64,000 bases of DNA from Aureicoccus marinus (lineage in GTDB: Bacteria > Bacteroidota > Bacteroidia > Flavobacteriales > Flavobacteriaceae): contig NZ_MQVX01000001.1 of the NCBI RefSeq assembly GCF_002954325.1, positions 2,347,383 to 2,411,382 of the forward strand, written 5' to 3'. The notes below the pieces were generated by a model. That model ran no database searches. It was not told the origin of the DNA and saw only the letters and a program-made list of their open reading frames with translations. Shown piece by piece: positions 35,753 through 43,860 of the stretch. Each line of letters starts with the position of its first letter. The stretch's first letter is position 1. The position numbers and the translations under genes are program-made.

Positions 35753-37194
35753 GTCTAAAAAGTGCTTTTAAAGATTTGTATTCCAAGAGGGTAATCAGGA
35801 CTAAAAATACAAAAAGTAGAGCCGCTCCAGGGGCCAGAGAGGCGTCAAAATAGTAGTAAGACAGGCTGGCCAATCCAAAGGAAAGGAACATATAAAAGAG
35901 GATACGCCCCAAGCGATACGGAATAGGATAGTACTTTCGCCCAAAAGCATACGAAAGGGTCATCATGGTGCCATAAGCCAATAAGGTGGCCAAAGCCGAT
36001 GCCCAAAAGCCATAAAGGGGAATGAAGTAAAGATTTACACAAAGAGTAATGCAGGCCCCCAAAGACGAAATAATCGCCCCAAAATAGGTTCGATCGGTAA
36101 TTTTATACCAAACCGAAAGGTTGTGGTAAACCCCCAAGCAGAAACTCGCCAATAAAACGATAGGCACAATATCCAAGGCCTGGTGATAGACCGGATTCTT
36201 GATAAATAAGTCCGCCAGCACCGGAAGAACAACCACAACGGACAAAAGAATCAAGCTGCCCAACAAAACGAAATAATACGTGATTTGGGCATAGGTGAGC
36301 TGCGGATTTTCCTTTTTGGCTTGGCTAAAAAAGAAAGGCTCTACTCCCATGCGAAAGGCGGTGCCGTACAAGGTCATAAAAACCGCTAGCTTATAACAAG
36401 CCCCGTAGATTCCGGCCTCCTCCTTGGAAACCATCTGAGTCAATAAAATTTTATCGAACACCTCGTTGACTGTAAAAGCAATTCCCGCTACCAAAACGGG
36501 CAAGCCGTAGGCCATCATCTTCTTCCACAAATGAGAAGAGAAATGCAGTTTGTTCTTAAAGTAGGTCGGTAAGAGCAAAGCCAAGGTGAAAGCGCTGGCC
36601 GCTACATTCGAAATCAGAATGTATTGAATCTGGAAATCCTCTTGGTACAAACTCGCCCAAGAAGCTTCTGGATTGCTTTCTGCCCATTGAGGCAAGCCGA
36701 CCAAAAAGAAGAGATTCAACAAAATTTAGGGCCACATTCAGGGTTTTCAAAAAGGCATATCGCAATGGTTTTTCCTTGGCGCGTATGAGGGCGAAAGGAA
36801 TGATGACCAAAGCATCGAGCAAAAGAATAACCAGGGTAAACTTCAAAAAGGAAGCGCGAATTCCAGTGACCTCTGCGATGAGATCAATAAAGAGGAATCC
36901 CAATATGCCGAAGATCAGAGTAGAGCCTATCAGGCTCACTAAAGAGGTTGAAACAACCTCCTCTGGGCGTTTTTCTTTGTGGTAGAAACGGAAAAAAGCC
37001 GTTTCCATTCCATAGGCTAAAAGCACATTAAAAAAAGCAATCCAAGCGTAGATGTTGATGTACTCTCCATATCCTGAGGCTTTCTCCAGAATCCCTGTAT
37101 ACAGAGGGAGCAAAAGAAAAGAAAGCACTCGGGGAAGCACGGTGGCTATTCCGTAAACAAAGGTTTGCTGAAAAAGCTTTTTGAGTGGATTCAA
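35733..37194 (-). CDS. oligosaccharide flippase/MATE-like export protein, apparent frameshift
   Basis: A polytopic membrane protein of the MOP superfamily, expected to move a lipid-linked sugar across the inner membrane. The N-terminal frame (36556-37194) starts [20 protein letters not shown] with [13 protein letters not shown]; the C-terminal frame (35733-36722) carries the remaining helices including [17 protein letters not shown] and ends RREHTHY. Near 36718-36726 the text AAATTTTGTTGAATC should probably contain an extra TG (TTTTGTGTTG), giving [18 protein letters not shown] and about 488 residues. A dinucleotide-repeat deletion is inferred. It overlaps dut and the upstream lipoprotein gene by a few bases. 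Confidence 0.82.
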
Positions 37195-37682
37195 ATGCCT
37201 GTTTTCGTTTTTCCGTCAACAATACCGCCTACCTTAAAGTAAACGTACTTCTTTCCTGATTTATAACGAAAAACAGCTTCGTCCTCGGCCAGCTCAAAAG
37301 GAAATTCCTTCAGTAGCGGTTGTAGACTTGGAGGTTGATTTCCGCCTTCCTTCTGGCTATCTCCTTCCATCACCATATCCGGCTTAGAGGGGCCATTCAC
37401 AGAAAAGCGTGCGGTTAAGTAGGACTTTCCTCCTACAGATTCGAATGTATAAGGCTTGACTTCACCACGAAAAATGACGTAATCTCCCCCTGCTCCCTCC
37501 GGAATTTGATTGATTTCTACCTCCAGCATCAACTGGGGTTTTGATTCTTCGCGTCCTTGTAAAAGCTTGTAGCACTTTGCCGATTGGACGACAAAATCAG
37601 TTTGCTCAGTCAGCTTCTTCTGTGAAGAGCATCCTCCCAAGCCAAACAAGAGAATTAAGGATAAAATGTAAAGGTCCTTCAT
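37191..37682 (-). CDS. lipoprotein, hypothetical
   Basis: A 163-residue lipoprotein with signal MKDLYILSLILLFGLGGC and lipid Cys at residue 18. The mature part is a beta-rich domain with VEINQIPEGAGGDYVIFRGE, KSYLTARFSV and FRYKSGKKYVYFKVGGI. Its stop overlaps the flippase start by four bases, so the genes are translationally coupled. No family is recognised. Confidence 0.65.
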   Translation of the reverse strand: MKDLYILSLILLFGLGGCSSQKKLTEQTDFVVQSAKCYKLLQGREESKPQLMLEVEINQIPEGAGGDYVIFRGEVKPYTFESVGGKSYLTARFSVNGPSKPDMVMEGDSQKEGGNQPPSLQPLLKEFPFELAEDEAVFRYKSGKKYVYFKVGGIVDGKTKTGI

Positions 37683-37752
37683 AACACCGCTTTTAAAGGT
37701 TCTCTAAGATAAAACCAAAATCGGTGCCAAATCGTATACCGGAAGTGAAATG

Positions 37753-38616
37753 CTAGTCGTTCAAGGCCTCTGCACCACCCACGATTTCGAGGATTTCTCC
37801 TGTAATGGCGGCTTGTCGGGCTTTGTTGTACGTCAGTTTCAATTGAGAACGCAATTCGCTGGCGTTGTCTGTTGCCTTGTGCATCGCAGTCATTCGTGCT
37901 CCATGCTCACTGGCAAAAGAATCCCGGATCGCTTTGAACAATTGCGTTTTTAGCGCTTTCGGGATCAACTGCTCCACGATTTCTGCTTCAGACGGCTCGA
38001 ACAAGTAATCCATCGGCGCTTGGTCCTGACCTTCGTTCTCTTGCACCAATGGCAAGAATTTTTCGGTCATTACGATTTGCGTCGCGGCATTTTTGAACTT
38101 GTTGTACACCAGGTAAATCGAATCGTACTTTTCGGATTCAAAAGCCTCCATCATTTCTTCCGCAACAGCTTCGACCGTATCAAAGGTCAAGTTGTCATAA
38201 AGCTCGCTGTGGTTAGCCACCACCTCCAGCTTTTTGGAAAGAACATCGTTCCCTTTCTTACCGATACACAAAAGGTCCACCTGCTTGCCTTCGAACTGCT
38301 CAGCAACCAAGTTATTTACCTGCTTGATGATATTCGAATTGAAGGCGCCACAAAGACCTCTGTTCGAGGTGATCGGCACCAAAAGAATACGGTTTTCAGG
38401 ACGCTGCTGAGAGAAGGCACTACCGTTGTCGTCATCCAAGCTCGCGCTTAGACCGATCAACAGTTCAGTGAGCTTATCTGCGTAAGGCCGCATGGCGGTA
38501 ATAGCATCCTGAGCCTTCTTCAACTTCGCTGCAGATACCATTTTCATTGCACTGGTAATCTGCATCGTTGAAGAAACGGATGCGATTCTGTTGCGGATTT
38601 CTTTCAGGTTTGCCAT
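37753..38616 (-). CDS. atpG: ATP synthase F1 subunit gamma
   Basis: Central rotor shaft of F1. The 287-residue protein has the N-terminal helix LKEIRNRIASVSSTMQITSA and KMVSAAKLKKAQ, the conserved ITSNRGLCGAFNSNI segment near residue 80, and the C-terminal helix MHKATDNASELRSQLKLTYN with KARQAAITGEILEIVGGAEA. It is the last gene of atpBEFHAG. atpD and atpC (beta and epsilon) are not in this cluster and in Flavobacteria usually form a separate operon. Confidence 0.97.
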   Translation of the reverse strand: MANLKEIRNRIASVSSTMQITSAMKMVSAAKLKKAQDAITAMRPYADKLTELLIGLSASLDDDNGSAFSQQRPENRILLVPITSNRGLCGAFNSNIIKQVNNLVAEQFEGKQVDLLCIGKKGNDVLSKKLEVVANHSELYDNLTFDTVEAVAEEMMEAFESEKYDSIYLVYNKFKNAATQIVMTEKFLPLVQENEGQDQAPMDYLFEPSEAEIVEQLIPKALKTQLFKAIRDSFASEHGARMTAMHKATDNASELRSQLKLTYNKARQAAITGEILEIVGGAEALND

Positions 38617-38664
38617 GAACTTCTCTTTACTTAATTGGCGTAACTATTGAAACTCGGGTTTGAA

Positions 38665-40245
38665 TTAGGCCTTGTATTTGCCTGACAGGTCACGAGCCAC
38701 ATTGGTCAAGGTCTCGATAACTTCGTCAGTCAATTTTCCAGCTTTCAAGGTGTCTAGAACGTCGCGGTGTTTGGCGTTCAAGAACTCGATATAAGCCGTC
38801 TCGAACTCTTTAACTTTATTTACCGGCACGTCGCGTAGCAAGTTCTTCGAACCAGCAAAAATGATGGCTACCTGATCTTCTACAGTAAATGGATCGTTCT
38901 GCGCTTGCTTCAAGATCTCTACGTTACGACGACCTTTTTCAATAACGTTCAAGGTTGCTGCATCCAAATCAGATCCAAACTTCGCAAAAGCTTCTAGTTC
39001 ACGGAACTGAGCCTGGTCAAGCTTCAATGTACCCGCTACTTTTTTCATGGACTTGATCTGAGCAGATCCCCCCACACGTGATACAGAGATCCCTACGTTA
39101 ATCGCTGGACGAACCCCTTGGTTAAACAAATCCTGCTCCAAGAAGATCTGTCCGTCGGTGATCGAGATCACGTTTGTTGGGATATAGGCAGAAACGTCCC
39201 CCGCTTGCGTCTCAATGATCGGCAAAGCAGTCAAGGATCCTCCTCCTTTTACTTTTGATTTTAGTGAATCGGGCAAGTCGTTCATCTCTTTGGCCACGTT
39301 GTCATCGGCGATAACTTTAGCCGCACGCTCTAGTAGACGAGAGTGCAAGTAGAAAACGTCACCAGGATAAGCCTCACGCCCTGGAGGACGACGAAGCAAC
39401 AAGGACACCTCACGGTAAGCAACCGCTTGCTTAGACAAATCATCATAGATAATCAAAGCTGGACGTCCGGTGTCGCGGAAGTACTCTCCGATGGCCGCTC
39501 CAGCAAAAGGAGCGTACACCTGCATAGGAGCAGGGTCAGAAGCATTCGCAGCAACAATAGTCGTATAAGCCAGAGCACCTTTGTCTTCCAAAGTCTTAGC
39601 GATAGCCGCTACAGTAGAGGCCTTCTGACCTACAGCAACGTAGATACAGTAGACGGGCTCACCAGCATCGTAAAATTCTTTCTGGTTGATGATGGTATCG
39701 ATACAAACCGTGGTCTTTCCGGTTTGACGGTCACCAATAACCAACTCACGTTGTCCACGTCCTACAGGGATCATAGCGTCAATCGCTTTTACACCTGTTT
39801 GCAGTGGCTCATTTACCGGCTGACGGTAAATTACCCCAGGAGCCTTGCGCTCTAGTGGCATTTCGTAGGTTTCTCCTTCGATAGCTCCTTTACCATCGAT
39901 CGGGTTACCCAAAGTGTCTACAACACGGCCAACGATGCCCTCACCTACTCGGATCGAGGCGATACGCTGGGTACGCTTTACCGTTGCACCTTCCTGAATC
40001 TCTTTAGAAGGGCCGAGGAGTACTACCCCTACGTTGTCTTCTTCCAAGTTCAAAACGATACCTTCCATTCCACCGTCGAACTCAACAAGTTCTCCGTACT
40101 GGGCGTTAGAAAGTCCAAATACACGAGCAATACCATCCCCCACTTGGAGTACAGTACCCACCTCATCAAGGGAAGCTCCTGCTTCGAATCCTTCAATTTG
40201 TTTCTTCAAAATTGCTGAAACCTCAGCCGCTTTAACCGTTGCCAT
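38665..40245 (-). CDS. atpA: ATP synthase F1 subunit alpha
   Basis: Non-catalytic nucleotide-binding subunit of F1. The 526-residue protein has the Walker [16 protein letters not shown] near residue 170, the [20 protein letters not shown] and [20 protein letters not shown] region near 262-305 with the arginine-finger Arg in the downstream [11 protein letters not shown] and [15 protein letters not shown] segments. It is preceded by atpH (two-base gap) and followed by atpG after 48 bases. Confidence 0.98.
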   Translation of the reverse strand: MATVKAAEVSAILKKQIEGFEAGASLDEVGTVLQVGDGIARVFGLSNAQYGELVEFDGGMEGIVLNLEEDNVGVVLLGPSKEIQEGATVKRTQRIASIRVGEGIVGRVVDTLGNPIDGKGAIEGETYEMPLERKAPGVIYRQPVNEPLQTGVKAIDAMIPVGRGQRELVIGDRQTGKTTVCIDTIINQKEFYDAGEPVYCIYVAVGQKASTVAAIAKTLEDKGALAYTTIVAANASDPAPMQVYAPFAGAAIGEYFRDTGRPALIIYDDLSKQAVAYREVSLLLRRPPGREAYPGDVFYLHSRLLERAAKVIADDNVAKEMNDLPDSLKSKVKGGGSLTALPIIETQAGDVSAYIPTNVISITDGQIFLEQDLFNQGVRPAINVGISVSRVGGSAQIKSMKKVAGTLKLDQAQFRELEAFAKFGSDLDAATLNVIEKGRRNVEILKQAQNDPFTVEDQVAIIFAGSKNLLRDVPVNKVKEFETAYIEFLNAKHRDVLDTLKAGKLTDEVIETLTNVARDLSGKYKA

Positions 40246-40247
40246 CT

Positions 40248-40787
40248 CTATAGACTATTAGTAAATTCTCGTTTCATTCTGTCGAGTTTTCGGGCGATAG
40301 ACGCATCGTACTGGACATCACCAATACGCAATACGAATCCACCGATCAACTCGGGGTTCACCTGGTTTTCCAGGTGGATTTCTTTATCTGTAAACTCTTT
40401 GATTTTGTCCAGCACTTGAATGCGCAATGATTCCGAAAGCGGAACCGCTGTAGTCACGTAAGCCGTGTCTTCGTTCTTGTGCTTTTTGTGCAGAATTAGG
40501 TACTGCAAGGCCACCTCTTCCAGAAGTTCAATTCTTCCGTTTTCGTGCAATGTTCTCAACAAGCCCTTGGTGGTCTCGTGAGCGGTAGACAAGTACTCAT
40601 TCAGGAAGTTCAGCTTTTGATCAGATTTGACCATAGGGCTGAGCAACATCTCCTTGATCTCCGGATTGTCACTAATGCCGTGGCTGAGTTCCTTCATGTT
40701 GAGCATTACCGCATCCTCTGCCTTCTGACCGATAGCCAGAGAAAGAGTTGCTTTTGCGTAACGAATGGCGGCTCTAGATAAAACCAT
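40248..40787 (-). CDS. atpH: ATP synthase F1 subunit delta
   Basis: Peripheral stalk subunit that links F1 to the b subunits (OSCP-like). The 179-residue protein has the N-terminal helical domain starting [14 protein letters not shown] and the conserved C-terminal [20 protein letters not shown] with [16 protein letters not shown]. It lies between atpF (three-base gap) and atpA (two-base gap). Confidence 0.95.
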   Translation of the reverse strand: MVLSRAAIRYAKATLSLAIGQKAEDAVMLNMKELSHGISDNPEIKEMLLSPMVKSDQKLNFLNEYLSTAHETTKGLLRTLHENGRIELLEEVALQYLILHKKHKNEDTAYVTTAVPLSESLRIQVLDKIKEFTDKEIHLENQVNPELIGGFVLRIGDVQYDASIARKLDRMKREFTNSL

Positions 40788-40790
40788 AGT

Positions 40791-41291
40791 TTAGTTCAGT
40801 TGAATGTCTTTCAGACTGTCCTCAATATATTTTTGCTGCTTCTTATCGTCAGCCAACTCTTCTTTCAACATCTTTTCCGCAACGGCTACAGATAGGGTAG
40901 CGACTTGCTTTTTGATGTCTTCCAAAGCCGCTTTTTTCTCGGCCTCGATAGTGAGTTTCGCTTTTTCGATCATCTTGCTTCCTTCCGCTTCGGCCTGTTC
41001 TTTGGCTTCAGCAATCATGGACTCTTTGATGTCTTTGGCCTCCTTTAGCATTCCTTCGCGTTCAGCGCGGGCTTCTTTCAGGAGTTTTTCACTATCTGCA
41101 GTGATGTTCTGCATCTCTTTTTTAGCCTCTTCGGCAGAAGCAAGAGCGTCTTTAATTCCTTCTTCTCTGCTTTCAATAGCAGACATGATTGGTTTCCAAG
41201 CAAATTTGACCATCAAAAAGATCAATCCCAATAAAAGGAAGGTCTGAATGATGAATAAGCCTGGTGAAAAATCGTTTAGTAATTGATCCAT
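40791..41291 (-). CDS. atpF: ATP synthase F0 subunit B
   Basis: Peripheral stalk of the F0 sector: one N-terminal membrane helix (LFIIQTFLLLGLIFLMVKFA, residues about 12-32) with the usual WKPIM after it, then a long charged coiled coil (AEEAKKEMQNITADSEKLLK onward) to the C-terminus. 166 residues. It follows atpE after an 80-base spacer that contains an 11-base-pair hairpin. Confidence 0.95.
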   Translation of the reverse strand: MDQLLNDFSPGLFIIQTFLLLGLIFLMVKFAWKPIMSAIESREEGIKDALASAEEAKKEMQNITADSEKLLKEARAEREGMLKEAKDIKESMIAEAKEQAEAEGSKMIEKAKLTIEAEKKAALEDIKKQVATLSVAVAEKMLKEELADDKKQQKYIEDSLKDIQLN

Positions 41292-41324
41292 TTCTTTCTA
41301 ATTCTTTGAAGTTCCTGATAATTA

Positions 41325-41359
41325 ATCAATTCCGGCAACCAACCGTTACCGGAATTGAT
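41325..41359 (-). promoter_or_regulatory. intercistronic hairpin between atpE and atpF
   Basis: The inverted repeat ATCAATTCCGG (41325-41335) / CCGGAATTGAT (41349-41359) with a 13-base loop lies 12 bases after the atpE stop inside the operon. No T run follows, so it is not a simple terminator. It may stabilise the upstream atpE message or mark a processing site, which would help make many c subunits per complex. Structure is seen; function is inferred. Confidence 0.55.
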
Positions 41360-41371
41360 CGTTTTGGAAAA

Positions 41372-41587
<216 letters not shown>

Positions 41588-41595
41588 CTAAATTC

Positions 41596-42726
41596 TTAAT
41601 GTTCGTGTTCTTCTACCGCAAGCCCGATAAACAAGGCCGACAGCATTGTAAAAATATAGGCCTGAAGGAAGGCAACAAGCACCTCAATCAGGGTTATAAA
41701 AAAGGATAAAACAATCGAAATCAACGAGGATCCGACTATACCCATACTTGCTTTAAGTGTAAAGGTGATGGCAATCAAACTCATCACAACAATGTGACCC
41801 GCTGAGATGTTCGCAAACAAACGGACCATTAAGGCGAAGGGCTTCGTAAACATTCCCAAGACCTCAATAGGGGCTAGAATTACTTTCATGACCGGATGAA
41901 CCCCAGGCATCCAAAAGATGTGTTTCCAGTAGTCCTTTGTCCCGCTGAATTGGGTAATTAAGAAAGTGAAAAGCGCAAGGCAGAAAGTCACGGCAATCTG
42001 TCCGGTTACGTTAAACCCAAGGGGAGTCAATCCGAATAGGTTTAAAATCCAGATGAAAAAGAAGACCGTTAACAAATAACCCGTAAAGCGCTTGTATTTT
42101 TTCTCACCGATGTTTGGGCGAGCAATTTCGTCACGCACATAAATCACTAAAGGCTCAAGAAAACGAGCAAAACCTGTAGGAATCTGGTCATTCTTGTATT
42201 GCTTAGCCAAACCACCAAAAGCAAGGAGCATCAATACCCCTACAAGCAGGATTCCGAAAACACTTTTTGTAATAGACAAATCCAAAACAGAGGCTGCATT
42301 GGTAGGCTTGTGTGTTTCGTGATCAAACTTTACTGCGTGAGCTCCAGCATTGAGTTCGTAGATTTTTTCGTGGTACTTAACCAATTGAACCCCATCCGCC
42401 TCGACAATGTGGTGACCACTGTCATCATGGTGAAATTCTGACGACATAAATGCGCGAAGGCCTTCACTGGTGTATACGATTACCGGTAGAGGGAATCCGA
42501 TGTGCTTGCGCTCTCCGTCACCATTGGTATAAGAAAACAAATGGAAATCGTGCGCGTCTTTGATGTGGTGGAGAATGTATTCAGAGATCTCTTCCTGTGA
42601 GTCGACGATACCCCCGTCGTCGGCGTGCTTTTCTTCTTTTTCCTTAGCGAAATTGAATTGAGTGGCTAAAACACTCAGTACTACCAAGATATATTTTGTA
42701 AAAGCGGGTCGCATCAATGCCTTCAT
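41596..42726 (-). CDS. atpB: ATP synthase F0 subunit A
   Basis: Stator channel subunit. The 376-residue protein is long because, as usual in Bacteroidota, it has a signal-like N-terminus (FTKYILVVLSVLATQFNFA) and a His-rich periplasmic extension to about residue 150 (SSEFHHDDSGHHIVEAD) before the membrane part. The essential Arg is in FALMVRLFANISAGHIV near 300, and the last helices have VLVAFLQAYIFTMLSALFIG. A well-formed promoter lies just upstream at 42759-42788. Confidence 0.95.
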   Translation of the reverse strand: MKALMRPAFTKYILVVLSVLATQFNFAKEKEEKHADDGGIVDSQEEISEYILHHIKDAHDFHLFSYTNGDGERKHIGFPLPVIVYTSEGLRAFMSSEFHHDDSGHHIVEADGVQLVKYHEKIYELNAGAHAVKFDHETHKPTNAASVLDLSITKSVFGILLVGVLMLLAFGGLAKQYKNDQIPTGFARFLEPLVIYVRDEIARPNIGEKKYKRFTGYLLTVFFFIWILNLFGLTPLGFNVTGQIAVTFCLALFTFLITQFSGTKDYWKHIFWMPGVHPVMKVILAPIEVLGMFTKPFALMVRLFANISAGHIVVMSLIAITFTLKASMGIVGSSLISIVLSFFITLIEVLVAFLQAYIFTMLSALFIGLAVEEHEH

Positions 42727-42758
42727 TGTAAACGAATCAAGGGTCTAAAAAATCAGCG

Positions 42759-42788
42759 CAAAGGTAGTTATTAATACCTAATTACAAA
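42759..42788 (-). promoter_or_regulatory. atpBEFHAG promoter
   Basis: On the minus strand TTTG (42785-42788) is followed after 18 bases by an exact -7 element TACCTTTG (42759-42766), placing transcription start about 25 bases before the atpB ATG. The -33 TTTG is itself part of a second TACCTTTG (42785-42792), which could be a -7 for an alternative start. Internal to the larger porW-to-atpG unit. Confidence 0.6.
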
Positions 42789-42795
42789 GGTAATT

Positions 42796-43179
42796 TTAGA
42801 CATTCATTTTGTCGAGCGCTTGTTTAAGGAAAAGAACCTCACAAACAAGGGCGATAAACAGGGGGGAAAGCATAAGTAAAGCTTCTTTAGACGGTATGTT
42901 CTCAGCGGTCACCACCGCAGGAAAAACAAGGGCAAAAACAAAAAATTTAAGGAGCAGGCTCCCTAAATAGTAATAACCGAGGTTGGGAGCCCAGGCAGGA
43001 TTGCGCTGTACCCAGGGAATCAAGCTAATGAGTATTGCGCTAAATACAAGGTGGTAAATAAAGACCTCGTGAAGACCAAATCCTAGGCTAAAAACCGGAT
43101 CCGCCAAAGCAATAAGCCCATAAGACAGGGCCATACCAATGAGTAAAGGAAGAAGATCAGTGAATGTTTTTCTGATCAT
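42796..43179 (-). CDS. AtpI-like four-helix membrane protein
   Basis: A 127-residue protein with four hydrophobic segments (FTDLLPLLIGMALSYGLIAL, VFIYHLVFSAILISLIPW, LGYYYLGSLLLKFFVFALVF, ALLMLSPLFIALVCEVLFL). Position between atpZ and atpB and size fit the AtpI-type accessory proteins of ATP synthase operons, which are proposed to help c-ring assembly or Mg uptake. Sequence similarity to AtpI itself is not obvious to me. Its ATG overlaps the atpZ stop by one base (TAATG). Confidence 0.7.
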   Translation of the reverse strand: MIRKTFTDLLPLLIGMALSYGLIALADPVFSLGFGLHEVFIYHLVFSAILISLIPWVQRNPAWAPNLGYYYLGSLLLKFFVFALVFPAVVTAENIPSKEALLMLSPLFIALVCEVLFLKQALDKMNV

Positions 43180-43403
43180 TATTGATGGAGTCTAGTTACT
43201 CTTTTTATCATGGAGTACATAGACAAAAATATAGCAAAGAGGGTTAACGCTGTTTCGTAACCCTCTTTGCTGTATTTAATATCGAGCCAAGAACCGAGTC
43301 TGTTTCCGAGGTAAATGGTCACCCCCATTTGGATCGCCATTCCCGAGAGGGACATGGCTGTACGAAGACCCTTATTCTTTGTTTCATTAAACTTTTTTGA
43401 CAT
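43179..43403 (-). CDS. atpZ: AtpZ/AtpI family protein
   Basis: A 74-residue protein with two membrane helices: AMSLSGMAIQMGVTIYLGNRLGSW, quoted here in two parts as AMSLSGMAIQMGVTIYLG and NRLGSW, then ALTLFAIFLSMYSMIKRV. The G-x-x-L-G-x-W-L-D motif (NRLGSWLDIKY) is the AtpZ signature. It overlaps the bactofilin end by 17 bases and precedes the AtpI-like gene. Members are accessory to F-type ATP synthase operons and may form a Mg/Ca channel with AtpI. Confidence 0.82.
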   Translation of the reverse strand: MSKKFNETKNKGLRTAMSLSGMAIQMGVTIYLGNRLGSWLDIKYSKEGYETALTLFAIFLSMYSMIKRVTRLHQ

Positions 43404-43854
43404 CTGACGCCTGTGCTGGTGGAGCTGCAGGGCTAGAAGATGACTGGAATTTGCTTTCGGGTTGTATGCCTTGGCCTTTGCTCTTCATGCCTGCCTTGCC
43501 CATCATGTTGCAAGTTGCGTTGAAGTTGGCCCCGGGCTCAACCGATAGCTTAGAAATATTCACGGCACCTTTAATGACTGCAGAGGCTTTCAAGGTAAGC
43601 AATTCTGTAACGAAAAGCTCTCCGTTAAAGTGACCTTCGATATCGGCGTTGACACATTCAACTTTTCCTTTGATAACTCCATCCTTACCGATAACGATCT
43701 TTCCGGAAGTCTTCACATCTCCTTCCAGCTTTCCGTCGATACGGAAATCCGCTTCTGAGGTAATGTCACCTTTGATGACCGTGTTCTTTTCTATTCGGTT
43801 GGGTTGTCCGCCAAATTCATTCATTGTTCGGGGTTTTTTGTTGTCTGAAAACAT
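43387..43854 (-). CDS. bactofilin (polymer-forming cytoskeletal protein)
   Basis: A 155-residue bactofilin. The central beta-helix (NTVIKGDITSEADFRIDGKL, DGVIKGKVECVNADIEGHFN, ASAVIKGAVNISKLSVEPGA) polymerises without nucleotide, and the N-terminal MFSDNKKPRTMNEF and the Ser/Pro/Ala-rich tail are disordered. Bactofilins organise cell shape, peptidoglycan enzymes and polar structures. It lies seven bases after porW/sprE on the same strand. Confidence 0.92.
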   Translation of the reverse strand: MFSDNKKPRTMNEFGGQPNRIEKNTVIKGDITSEADFRIDGKLEGDVKTSGKIVIGKDGVIKGKVECVNADIEGHFNGELFVTELLTLKASAVIKGAVNISKLSVEPGANFNATCNMMGKAGMKSKGQGIQPESKFQSSSSPAAPPAQASDVKKV

Positions 43855-43860
43855 GGGGTC

